A stretch of DNA of 64,000 nt from Brachynemurus nebulosus. Its lineage: Eukaryota > Arthropoda > Insecta > Neuroptera > Myrmeleontidae. The notes under the pieces were generated by a model, which had not been told where the DNA came from, ran no database searches, and saw nothing but the letters and a program-made list of their open reading frames with translations. The position numbers and the translations under genes are program-made. Position 1 is the first letter of the stretch. Each line of letters opens with the position of its first letter. Positions 54,866 to 64,000 of this stretch are shown piece after piece. Location of the stretch: the NCBI GenBank assembly GCA_035578155.1, contig JAPWDM010000011.1, positions 20,684,375-20,748,374 of the forward strand. The letters run 5' to 3'.

Positions 54866-57800
54866 CTGTAAAAAAAAATATTTCACTTATGTTCAGTATT
54901 ATAAAGGCCAAATAAATCAACGAATAACTCGAATAGTAAAATTAACTTTCCACGGACTAGATGGCAGTGTTATTTTATTTTTAAAGATAACTGTAATTTA
55001 TAAAATCTGTGGTTGAAATTCTGGACGTGGATGCAAAAACAGATATTAAAATTTAAATTTTATTTACGTCCATAGTAATGTTTCTCAGATCTTTTCCAGG
55101 TTTGTAATATAAGAAGTAATGCCATATACTTTGCATTACTAATGTGTCATGTTATATACAGTAAAACTTCTGATTAGGCTGGTCGTCTATTGATTGCGGA
55201 TAACTGCGATATTTGATTCAGACGATTACGCACGTTTGTCGTTCATCCGAAATGATATGTCTACTGTCCGTCCACTAGCCAATATTCGTCAATATTTTTA
55301 TTAAAAGCTTTTATTTAACTTGCTATGTTAGTATGTTGGTTTAGATCAAATCTTGGAATCAAAATTTAGGCAGGTTCTAACTGAGCTAGAGGTTTCAAAT
55401 TTTGCATACCTGTCTAACCTTGATGACAATGCAATATTGTATAATTCGTTTTGTCCTTAATCGCCTCAAAACCAAAATTGTTGATTTTTAGTCCTGTGAA
55501 ACTTTTTGACATTTCGAATTGTCAAATATTGTCCATTAATTTTACATTGCAATTTTTTATTTCCATAGTTACCTATGTTTGATTAGGGTAAATTAACCGA
55601 TTAAAATATAGGTAAAAAAATTACTTCTTTAATTCTTTTCTTAAATTAATTGTGATCAGACTAAAAAGTAGAAAATAAATTAAAGTAAAAAAAATGTTTT
55701 TTAAAAAAAAGCTTTTATTTAAAAATGGTCTAAAAAAAATAAAATAACTTTTGAGTGAAGTTTGAAGCAATATGCAACATAATTTATAAAAGCCTGAGGC
55801 GTTTAATTAAGTTTGGTAAGTACTGAAAAGTAAAATAGCTACACTTATATCCAAAACTGAAATAATTAATGATAACGCCTCAAGCTTTTATAAATTATGT
55901 TGCATATTGCTTCAAACTTCACTCAAAAGTTATTTTATTTTTTTTTAGCCCATTTTTAAATAAAAGCTTTTTCTTAAAAAACATTTTTTTTTTACTTTAA
56001 TTTATTCTTTTTAATTTTCTTTTTCTCAAGATATAGATGCCGTAGAAATACAAAAAAAAACAATTTATGGCACGTAATTTGCAAAGGTACACAGTTATAA
56101 TTGTAATTTACCTTCAGTTTCATTTCAATAAAAATAAAAATCTCATGGAACGGACTTCTTCGCGCGACAAAATCCAAACAAAATTGGATCTGTTCGCACG
56201 TCGCAATTATACGCACGGAAACGGACGAACGAGACGCTTTCAATGGACGAGGATGTATAGCTTCAGAGCTGTTTGGATCGTTCGTCCGTTTTCATGCGTA
56301 TTCGTCCGAATTAAATATCGCACGTTTCCGCATCCAAAGGACGACCAGCCTTACAGACATCTTTCTTAACCGGACTCCTGCTATAGCCGGACAATTTTTT
56401 TTATGACGATGGCATGCTAAAACCAACGCATTCAGCACTCTTTTGAGCGGACCCTCTGTTAATCGGACGCGGACACAATATTTTTTGACGAAGACATATT
56501 ATTTAGTACATTATTACTTCCATTAACCGGACCACGCGAATAGGCCTTTTCATCATGTGACGAGCGCAAGCGCAGCCGCCATGTTAAAATAGTGGTAATT
56601 CAAAAGTTTCGTACTGTTTTGGTCAGGAATAGCCAGGAAAGCAATATTATCTCAATAAACAAATGAATTATTGGAAAAAATCGTCGATGGTGCTTCACTT
56701 GTTTATAATTCAGTTGAAGCCCATAATCACCTATAATTGTGAACAATTGAAAAGGTGGCTGAAATGTGATGGACGTCCGCAAAAACGGAAAAAAAGTGAG
56801 CTGATTGAGAGGTTAGGCATCCATACTACTTGTTTACTATGTCAAAAATAATAATAAAAACAAATAATACCTATAATTTTATTTTAATTAATAATGTCAA
56901 CCAATTTTTAGTACAACTTTAAATAATTTATAGTATAAACTCCATAATAACACCGTTTCTTTGCTCCTTTTCGTACAGATAACACTATAGTAATGAATTG
57001 AAAAAATTTAATTTTCAATTAAAAACACTTATTTTTTATTTTTTCTTACTTTTTTTCAATAAATATTCTTTATTTAATATTTTTTAATTTTAATTATTTG
57101 TAGATGGGTACTTTAACATGCTGGTTTACAAAAAACAGTGCGAAAAAAATGGCCAATATTGACACATGCGCACAAAAAAAAATTGTGATGAAAAGGCCTA
57201 TATGTCTAGTGCGTATGTATACCTATATGGGTTAAGTATATTTATTCATGTTTTAATTTAATAGCAATGATTCTAATGTGACGATGTATAAATACCTAAA
57301 TTCGTTTATAAAATTAATTTGGATTAAAAAAAAAATTAAAAAATTTTGAATGAAAAAATTAGTTATGAATCCTACAATATTTAATGCTATTATTAACTCC
57401 GCCCCTGTTAAGCGGACACCTTTGTTAATTTTTGTGTGACACTGCTGTCCGGCTAACAGAGGTTCTACTGTATACATAACCAAAAGTAATGATAAAGAAG
57501 AGTAAAAAAATGGTAAAGTTTTACCCAATGGCGAAGCGATTTGTAAAAACAGAAGCGATTTCTTATTGTTAAGATATTCGGCTAGATTTTGATAGTTTAA
57601 TAAAAATTGTTTGGCTTTCAAGAAAAAAAGAATCGTACAGGAAAACCTAATATAGAAAAATAATGTTTTCACTTCTGCATTTGGTAATGTTGAAACAATA
57701 TATAGTTCCATTCAAAAAATAAATAAATAACTAAATTTTATACAATAAAAATAAATTTGATTTGTTCAAAAAATGTTCACTTATATACCCAATTTCAAAT

Positions 57801-60142
57801 ACAATTAAGCATGAGTCATCTTTAAAGAATTAAATAATTCTTTTATTCGAAACAAATAAATTTTCCATTCTTTTCTAAAAACAAACCGCAAATTTAAAAT
57901 TTACGCAAGTGCAATAATGAAAGACATAAAGCCAAGAAAACGGAAATTCTTTAAATTCATGAGTGATGAATCATGGTTAAATTTAAGTGAAATGGATTAT
58001 ATCTCTCAATGATTTAATATCAGTTATAAAAAAATGCCCCAAATTCCTAAGGAAAACTTAAAGTAGTTCAAAAACTATTGTAACAAAAACTCTTAAAATG
58101 GGACTCACATTCTATGTACAAAAATATGTTGTACTTCTATCGGAAATCTATATCTATTTCCGATATAATCGAAAACGACAGAAAGTAAAAATTATTTTAT
58201 TTCAAATTTTCATAGCCCAAAACCTATATTATAATTTTAAAAAATGTGCTATTTTAAATACCCTTTTAATGAATTCTCTACATGAATCATCTTCTATAGC
58301 CGACTGAAAACAAAATGAATAGTAATCAGATTAATAATCGAAAACTACAGCAGTTATGAAAAAATTCTACAACGTTATATAGGATAGTCATTGTTATTGT
58401 TATTATTTTTTATGAAACACTATAGATTTTGAGTTCATTAAATAGAAAACTACCTATCTACATTAGGCTTCTCCATAACAAAAATTAATATCTTGGAGGC
58501 CACTAAGCATTAATATAAATAAAAGTTTAAACTTACGCTTGAAAAGGAATGTAACAACTGAATCCTTCCATCACTCAAAGACAAAATATTAATTCCCATA
58601 TCTTTCACAATACTTAAGTGTTGTGGATCCGACACCTGGAATTCAGCCGCTGTAAGTCTTCTTCGATTTTTCCTCGGACAAATACCATCGACCATGTTAC
58701 GCAATGGTTTACGAAGTGACTCTGGCAATAGATGAGCAGTGGTTGGACAAATTTTCGCATAATTTGAATCCTCAGCATCATCTACGTCTGGATCGGTTGA
58801 TCTGGTGACGTTCGTCGGTTTGGCTAAATTTAAAGGTAATAAATGTGCTTCGGTTGTAAATATAAAGTCATTTAAATCTAATATCAATTCACTTTCGTCG
58901 GCAAACAACAGGAAAAGGTATTTAAATGTTTCCGCTAACACAAACGAGTCCATTCGATCCTCATGTTTACCAGTTCTCACATCATTTACCGCAGCATAGC
59001 CACAAGGCACTCTTGCATATTTCTGTAAACTCTTAAGTACTTTCTTGCCCACTTGTAAGTAGTACGGATCGTTTGTGGCACGATGCAAGAAATATGTGGA
59101 TTCTAAAAATTCCGGACGGAGTGGATGTTGTCCCCAGTGAACTTGAAAATCAGTCGTGAACGCTTCCGGTATAAAATTATGACGTTGCATAACCTGATAC
59201 AACATTTCATGCGTTTCAACAGCCGGCTTAATGTCGCCTTTAAGAACCTGAAGTCCCGGCCAAAAAGCCAACAGTGCGTCCATATAATTTCTAGAATTTG
59301 TGTGCGGTCTATGCATATGTACATCTAGTAACATTGGACCCTGACTAACGTACTTCATAACAGCATTATAGTGACGATTAAATCGCGTTAGATAACGTTC
59401 ATCACCCAGGAGGATATAAGCCTTTAAACAATATTCGTAATATGAATCAATGCCAGCACCAACACCCGAATCGCGACGAATCCAATCGCCAGACTGAACA
59501 TTTAAAACTGTTCCCATTAAATCGGAACTACGGTGACGCATTTTCCATAATTCATCCATGGCTCTATGCGCCTTCTCCTCGAAAATTTGTTCACCCGTTA
59601 GTCGAGAAAGTGCCGCCATTTCTAGAATCATAGTTCCAGCACATGCAGTACATGTCTCTCGATGGGCCATCAACCGACTTATTTTGATACCATGTCTCAA
59701 ATTTACCTGCACAAAATATCTCAAAATTAAAAAAAAAAAGAAATTATCAGAACATAACAAAATAGATAATTTATTTACCCTAGCGTACGGAATACCAGTG
59801 CTCGTATTAAAAGCTGGTAAAAGTCGGTATCCAAGATCTTTAGCCATGTCTAACAATTCACCCCTATACCACTGCAGAATTCCCGCTTTATCTTGTAGAT
59901 ATTCAGCAAGAATATGCGCAGATAATAAACCACTGAAAAAATTATTCATTTAGACGCGGATCGTATAAGGTATCCATAAAAATACTCACCCTAAAACTCG
60001 AATATTTGTTTCAAAAACTGAAACCACTATATCGTTGTCGAAGGAGACATCACGAATGATCAAACGTAATCCATGTTCAAATTCTTCTAGATCACCTAAT
60101 ATTACTAGTGTGTCTAAGGTGTCGATTAGTGTCAACGAAAAA
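53552..60142 (-). CDS. EDEM3: ER degradation-enhancing alpha-mannosidase-like protein 3, 5'-truncated by the window
   Basis: EDEM3 is a GH47 family protein of the ER lumen that trims mannose from misfolded glycoproteins and commits them to ER-associated degradation. Exons on the minus strand are 60142-59990, 59932-59779, 59706-58537 and 54865-53552, all with GT/AG ends and continuous frame, about 929 codons. The GH47 domain is followed by a protease-associated (PA) domain and a long C-terminal tail ending NDEL, a KDEL-type ER retention signal. The PA domain plus retention signal separates EDEM3 from EDEM1 and EDEM2. The three GH47 acidic residues (in [24 protein letters not shown]) and the FTTEAH calcium-site motif are present. 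Signal peptide and first GH47 residues lie on unseen upstream exons. Confidence 0.94.
55177..56350. mobile_element. TTA-flanked TIR element (PIF/Harbinger-like), nested
   Basis: GGCTGGTCGTC at the left and GACGACCAGCC at the right are inverted, flanked by TTA on both sides (55174-76 and 56351-53), the classic PIF/Harbinger target. Subterminal regions have GGACGAACG / CGTTCGTCCG motifs. It carries the inverted repeat 55675-56006 inside. Confidence 0.82.
55675..56006. repeat. Inverted repeat, ~128-bp arms, nested inside the TTA-flanked element
   Basis: AACTTTTGAGTGAAGTTTG, AGCAATATGCAACATAATTT and AAGCTTTTATTTAAAAATGG blocks are mirrored around a ~72-bp centre. A one-arm copy lies at 37125-37320. 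Confidence 0.85.
56541..57200 (+). mobile_element. Element with AGGCCTTTTCATCA ends and AT duplication (ISL2EU-like?)
   Basis: TAGGCCTTTTCATCATGTGA at 56541 and TGATGAAAAGGCCTA to 57200 are inverted, with AT outside AGGCC...GGCCT on both sides. It lies inside the Tigger-like element and contains a SAP-like coding fragment. An AT duplication plus a SAP domain would fit ISL2EU-type transposons, whose proteins can carry SAP and YqaJ domains; this is an inference. Confidence 0.65.
56663..56851 (+). pseudogene. SAP-domain-like fragment in the nested element
   Basis: A 62-codon frame contains [20 protein letters not shown] then ELIERL, matching the SAP pattern (leLKkwLk-rGlp.sGkKaeLieRl). It ends soon after with CLLCQK. 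No catalytic domain follows, so it is a remnant at most. Confidence 0.5.
57779..58001 (+). repeat. Second copy of the ~215-bp dispersed repeat
   Basis: Matches 51091-51300 in order and orientation, with small indels. It lies in the EDEM3 intron. Confidence 0.75.
58537..59706 (-). CDS. EDEM3: EDEM3 large exon: body of GH47 domain
   Basis: 390 codons, phase 0 at both ends, from TTGTGCAG|GTAAAT to AGC|GTAAGT. Encodes [59 protein letters not shown] (second acid), [20 protein letters not shown] (third acid), [20 protein letters not shown] and [12 protein letters not shown] (calcium-site Thr). No gap or internal stop. Confidence 0.96.
59779..59932 (-). CDS. EDEM3: EDEM3 exon
   Basis: Acceptor TTTTTTCAG completes the Gly codon of VLGG; then [16 protein letters not shown] and [15 protein letters not shown]; donor AGG|GTAAAT. 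The flanking introns are only 57 and 72 bp. Confidence 0.94.
59990..60142 (-). CDS. EDEM3: EDEM3 exon: N-terminal GH47
   Basis: Acceptor TTTTTTTTAG and donor GG|GTGAGT. Encodes [20 protein letters not shown] and [14 protein letters not shown], the strongest GH47/EDEM signature, including the first catalytic Glu. The first base completes a codon from an upstream exon not found in the window. Confidence 0.94.
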
Positions 60143-62208
60143 CTAAAAAAAATTCAAGAATTTTATTGTCTGTAAAATATTTCCAAGTTTCAAAAAAGAT
60201 GAAACAATTGTATATTAAATATTACTATTACATTGAAAAATTACAAACGAAAGATTCTACAGAAAAAATGAATGTTTTCTTTTTCATTTAACTAAAAAAA
60301 ATGATCCGGTACTTCCAATCTATCGTACACGTCATAAATCAATAAAGCGCTTAAGAAGAAAACCTGTTAATTTTTTATCAAAGACAAATTAACTATTTTA
60401 TTTATATTGTTCTAGTACAGTTGTGTTGCGGCTTGAATGAAAAGTTATTGGTTTATTCATTTATGATGTGTAGGATAGACATAATTTATCAAACCAGCCC
60501 TTAAACTACCTTAAAAATTATTTTCCATTTGTCAGACCAACTCTAAAACTACCTTAATTTACTGTCCAGTCCACATAGACTATAGGGAAGCTATTAGCTA
60601 TAAAAAGGGAAAGTATGACAATCAAATCGATTTAGGTATATACGATTTTTCCCAGATCTTGACGTTCTAGAGGAAAAATCTGGGATTCCAAAAAATCAGA
60701 TGGAGTTTTTCTGTAAGTTAATGTTACAGCATATTATGTAAATATGCTGGCATCTAAATCAGTGAATATCGCCAGATTTACTAAGATCAGAGACATTTAA
60801 CCAGGGTCATTAAAAGGTTTAGTAAATTCTTTGAACATTTTGGAAAAATCGGAAAATTTTTATTTTTTTATTCTTGTTTCGATTTTTTTCATTTGAATCG
60901 ATTCATGAATCGATTATTAAAAGTAAGAGATCGATAACCGATTTTTTCCAAAAATAATTTCATTTTAATTGTAATTCTACAAAGAAACATGTATGTGTTA
61001 AAAGTATCTCTATGGTTAAAATGAAACACCAAAAACGTTATTGTTAATTGTCACTTTATTTCTACTCGTTGTTATCAACGAACCCCTCATATGGCTCTAT
61101 ATATACATATAACTACATATATATACGCACTATGTTGTCCAGTAGAAGACTATTCATACAAAAGGAAGGAAGACCACCTATCTGGCAAACGACCCCTTTC
61201 CCACAAAAGCGACTTATTTAAGCAACATTTTTTTGTCAGTTTGTTTAAAATTTTTGAATAAACTTGGTTCATTCCGTGGTATTCGTCCTACATAATATTC
61301 AATTACGTTATTTGCTATAATATAATTGAAAAATTAACTCATCGCCTTTACAAAATAATATAATGTAAGGTTTTTTTACACGATATTACTCATGTATTAT
61401 CAATTAAGTCTCTTAACAAAAGTTATCAGCTAATTTTAGTAAACTTTTCAAAATTTCAATTTTTTAGATCGATCTCACAGAATCGATTTTGTTTTTAGCC
61501 GATTCTTTTTGAATCGATTTTTTTTAATTTCGATTTAAATCGATCCAAAAATCGATCTTTTTTTTTGGAGAATCGACATCTCTAGTTACTAACCCCTCTC
61601 CTTACGCTACTCCTCAATAGATTTTAAATAGAACCCTGGACGGGAAAGTTCCGCAATTATATTGTCAGATTTTTATTTTTATTTTGGGACAATCTCATTT
61701 TATATTCCAATAAAATTTTACATACAAATATTCTAAATTTTCCAAAAAATTACGTATCCACATTTCAATTTTTCAAGGCAAACAAGTTTTCTTCCCTGGC
61801 AAAATACAAGCGCTTCTATTTAGACACTTCAATATATTACAATCAATGACTAATTGTTGTACCAAGCTGTATCTTTTCTGACCTCTATTTGATGACCTCT
61901 TAAATGAAGATTACAATGCTATTCAAAAAACAAATTGAGGCGTCTTACTGTAAAACATGTTAAATTATATTTTTGTGATTTCTATTTTTTATAAAAACGT
62001 ACTGAGTGTTTACGACATATTTTGATTTGTATAAAGTCATAGGTCTTCCAAACTTGTTTTTCTCAGTTTTCGAAATTTCTCGCTTCTAGTAGAACATAAT
62101 GAATTGGCCATAATTTGCCAAAGTAAATTGAGTGTTCAAGTATCAGCTAAAGCTGGACATTAAATGAACATATGAATATTGGTGTATGTATAAATACGAA
62201 CGAACGTC
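60143..62208. other. Upstream EDEM3 intron or flank, no exon found
   Basis: No further EDEM3 exon could be read. A zone around 60893-61590 has repeated AATCGAT motifs in both orientations and ends GAGAATCGACATCTCTAG, which looks like a hAT-type end, but no matching left end is clear. Confidence 0.45.
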
Positions 62209-62264
62209 CGAGTGCCTATGAAACATTATTAATGTATTCATTAATAATGTTTCATAGGCACTCG
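62209..62264. repeat. Perfect 26-bp inverted repeat with 4-nt loop
   Basis: CGAGTGCCTATGAAACATTA... (62209-62234) and its exact reverse complement (62239-62264) around TATT. Confidence 0.93.
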
Positions 62265-62270
62265 ATAACA

Positions 62271-62522
62271 TTTGAAATAGAGATTATAACTCTGCGTCTC
62301 AACCAAGAGATCCGGGTTCGAGTCCCAGCCAATCCAGTTTGATAATTTTTCAAACACTATGTGAATTTTAATTAACTTATAATAGAAGTTTTATCCTTTT
62401 TTAGCGAATTTCCATTCTGGAAATTCAGCTATTACAGCAGCTCCTATGGTAAGACCTAAGTCCGGGACTATGGTAGAAATTTGTTTTGGAGCCTCTCGAA
62501 CCCGCAAATCTACTTCACTAAA

Positions 62523-62603
<81 letters not shown>
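62271..62603 (+). mobile_element. tRNA-derived SINE-like element with (TA)n tail
   Basis: The head contains GGGTTCGAGTCCC, a perfect Pol III B box, preceded by degraded tRNA-like sequence (GCGTCTCAACCAAGAGATCC). The body from 62397 matches the repeat at 25172-25272. It ends in an uninterrupted TA tract (62529-62603) that holds the mariner insertion. Confidence 0.65.
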
Positions 62604-62607
<4 letters not shown>

Positions 62608-63871
62608 GTGTGCAAGTTAAAACTCGGCTCTGAGGTTGGTTGTATTAAAAACATACTTAAACGCATCCAAATCACTTACCATTGTGAATATATGTAGCTT
62701 AGTCATTGCTGTTTTTATCACATAAATTTCAGTCATTTACAAGTTATCATTCCGTGTGGATCAATTTTAAGAGATGGATGTCGATAAGCAACATTTACGC
62801 CATTGTATTCTGTTTTGTTTCCAAATGAAAAAAAATGCTGCTCAAGCTACGGAATTGATTAATTCGACTTTGGGTGAACATTCCGTGAGTCATTCAACAG
62901 TAAAAAAATGGTTTGCAAGATTTCGTGGTGGCAATTTTAGTCTTAAGGACGATCCACGTCCAGGTACAAAAAAATTTGAAGACGAAGAACTTCAAGTTTT
63001 ACTGGATGAAAATCCATGTCAAACTCAAAAAGAGCTGGCAGAACAGTTAGGAGTTACTCACCAAGCAATATCACTTCGATTGCATGCGATGGGAAAGATA
63101 CAAAAAGAAGGAAAATGGGTCCCTCATAATCTGACCCAAGAAGACAAAAACCGAAGAGTTGACATCTGCATGAATTTGCTTTCTCGGTACAAAAGAAAGA
63201 ATTTTTTGCACAAAATAGTTACGGGTGACGAAAAGTGGATTTTATATGATAATCCTAAACGCAGAAAAGCATGGGTTGATCAAGGCCAGCCATCAACATC
63301 AATTGCAAAAATGAATATTCATGCCAAGAAAGTGTTACTGTGTGTCTGGTGGGATTGGAAAGGAGTTATTTACTACGAGCTTCTGGAACCTGGTCAAACT
63401 GTTACAGCTGAACGTTACCAGGCACAACTGATAAAATTAAGTGATGTTCTGGAAGAAAAAAGACCATTTACGGGTCAAGGAAGGCGGAAGGTGATATTGC
63501 TGCATGACAACGCCCGGCCACATACAGCAAAAGCCACCCAGGAACTTATCTTCTCCTTAGGCTGGGAAGTGGTGCAGCATGCGGCGTATTCTCCGGACTT
63601 GGTCCCTACTGATTATTACTTATTCAGATCAATGTCGTCCTATTTGAAAGACCAGCGGTTCACGAAAGTTGAAGATGTGCGAAAATGGCTTGATGAATAT
63701 TTTGCTTCAAAACCACCAAGTTTCTATCGCGAAGGCATTCATCGTTTACCAGAGAAATGGCAAAAGACTATAGATAGTAACGGCGATTATTTCGATGATT
63801 AATTTATGTAACAAGTATTTTTTCAATAAAGTTGAATTTGACCAAAAAAAGCCGATTTTCAACTTGCACAC

Positions 63872-63875
<4 letters not shown>
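62604..63875 (+). mobile_element. mariner transposon, complete, with intact transposase
   Basis: The inverted ends TTAGGTGTGCAAGTT (left) and AACTTGCACACCTAA (right) bound 1272 bp flanked by TA, the standard mariner size and target. The ends differ slightly further in (AAAACTCGGCT versus GAAAATCGGCT). A full-length transposase frame starts 170 bp in. Confidence 0.95.
62774..63802 (+). CDS. mariner transposase (342 aa), intact
   Basis: This DDE/D transposase cuts and pastes the element at TA sites. An N-terminal paired helix-turn-helix region ([20 protein letters not shown] ... [14 protein letters not shown]) is followed by [20 protein letters not shown], the WVPHNL linker motif and the catalytic core. 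Catalytic acids are in [16 protein letters not shown] and [12 protein letters not shown], with exactly 34 residues between the second and third (DD34D). The family usually has SPDLAPSDYHLF, so two or three substitutions sit beside the last Asp. Length matches known active mariners and there is no stop or frameshift. The ATG at 62774 is the only good start. Confidence 0.96.
   Translation: MDVDKQHLRHCILFCFQMKKNAAQATELINSTLGEHSVSHSTVKKWFARFRGGNFSLKDDPRPGTKKFEDEELQVLLDENPCQTQKELAEQLGVTHQAISLRLHAMGKIQKEGKWVPHNLTQEDKNRRVDICMNLLSRYKRKNFLHKIVTGDEKWILYDNPKRRKAWVDQGQPSTSIAKMNIHAKKVLLCVWWDWKGVIYYELLEPGQTVTAERYQAQLIKLSDVLEEKRPFTGQGRRKVILLHDNARPHTAKATQELIFSLGWEVVQHAAYSPDLVPTDYYLFRSMSSYLKDQRFTKVEDVRKWLDEYFASKPPSFYREGIHRLPEKWQKTIDSNGDYFDD

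Positions 63876-63960
<85 letters not shown>
63876..63960. repeat. (TA)n microsatellite, right half
   Basis: Continuation of the SINE tail TA tract after the mariner insertion. The last 40 bases of the window show nothing recognisable. Confidence 0.9.
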
Positions 63961-63966
<6 letters not shown>

Positions 63967-64000
63967 GATAACTCCCGAACGAAACGTTTAATGCTTATGA

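Larger units (their letters stand above)
55159..57470. mobile_element. Tigger/pogo-like element in EDEM3 intron, interrupted by two other elements
   Basis: The left end CAGTAAAACTTCTG (55159) and right end CGGCTAACAGAGGTTCTACTG (to 57470) are inverted and TA-flanked. Element sequence resumes after 56353 with CTTAACCGGACTCCTGC and AATCGGACGCGGACA, typical of Tigger-group ends. The left arm is split after 14 bp by the 55177-56350 element. Confidence 0.75.

Noticed and set aside
57253..57711. 152-codon hydrophobic minus-strand frame
   Set aside because: It overlaps the Tigger-like end and intronic AT-rich DNA, has no homology pattern and runs through the transposon boundary.
58805..59953. Plus-strand frames opposite EDEM3
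   Set aside because: Shadows of the minus-strand exons. The EDEM3 frame carries GH47 motifs and splice sites.
60893..61590. Complete hAT element in the AATCGAT-rich zone
   Set aside because: Only a right-end-like sequence is visible. I could not find a matching left end or target duplication.

Overview
The window looks like nuclear DNA of an insect: very AT-rich, genes split by consensus GT-AG introns, and crowded with mariner, piggyBac, hAT, PIF/Harbinger, Tigger-like and Gypsy-like transposon DNA. I cannot name the order or species. Two host genes are present, each missing its 5' end, and they converge tail to tail. On the + strand is carnitine O-palmitoyltransferase 1 (CPT1; exons between 12414 and 28696). 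On the - strand is EDEM3, an ER GH47 mannosidase-like protein (exons between 60142 and 53552). About 24.9 kb of repeat-filled DNA lies between them.

Layout. 1-8419: a Gypsy-type LTR retrotransposon as a head-to-tail array with a shared LTR (partial internal region, LTR, full internal region, LTR), exact period 4414 bp. Both copies carry the same broken remnants (protease, post-protease linker, integrase zinc-binding segment), with no reverse transcriptase visible. 8420-12413: large inverted-repeat elements and a TA-flanked MITE. 12414-28696: CPT1 exons for roughly the last 680 residues, including two mutually exclusive exons (23804-23869 and 24108-24170). Its introns hold a TTAA-flanked repeat, a Tigger-like deletion derivative, a 1.2-kb TIR element, a piggyBac MITE and a PIF/Harbinger derivative. 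28697-53551: no convincing gene, but a dense set of non-autonomous DNA elements, two of them hAT elements with perfect 8-bp target duplications. 53552-60142: EDEM3, whose 3.7-kb last intron is a stack of nested transposons. 60143-64000: mostly empty, then a palindrome, a tRNA-derived SINE-like repeat with a (TA)n tail, and an apparently intact mariner element inserted in that tail.

The two host genes have unrelated jobs. CPT1 acts at the mitochondrial outer membrane in long-chain fatty-acid entry; EDEM3 acts in the ER lumen in glycoprotein quality control. The main interest is the tandem, coding-dead but nearly identical retrotransposon, the alternative CPT1 exons, the density of long inverted repeats, and nested insertions whose order can be read from target-site duplications.
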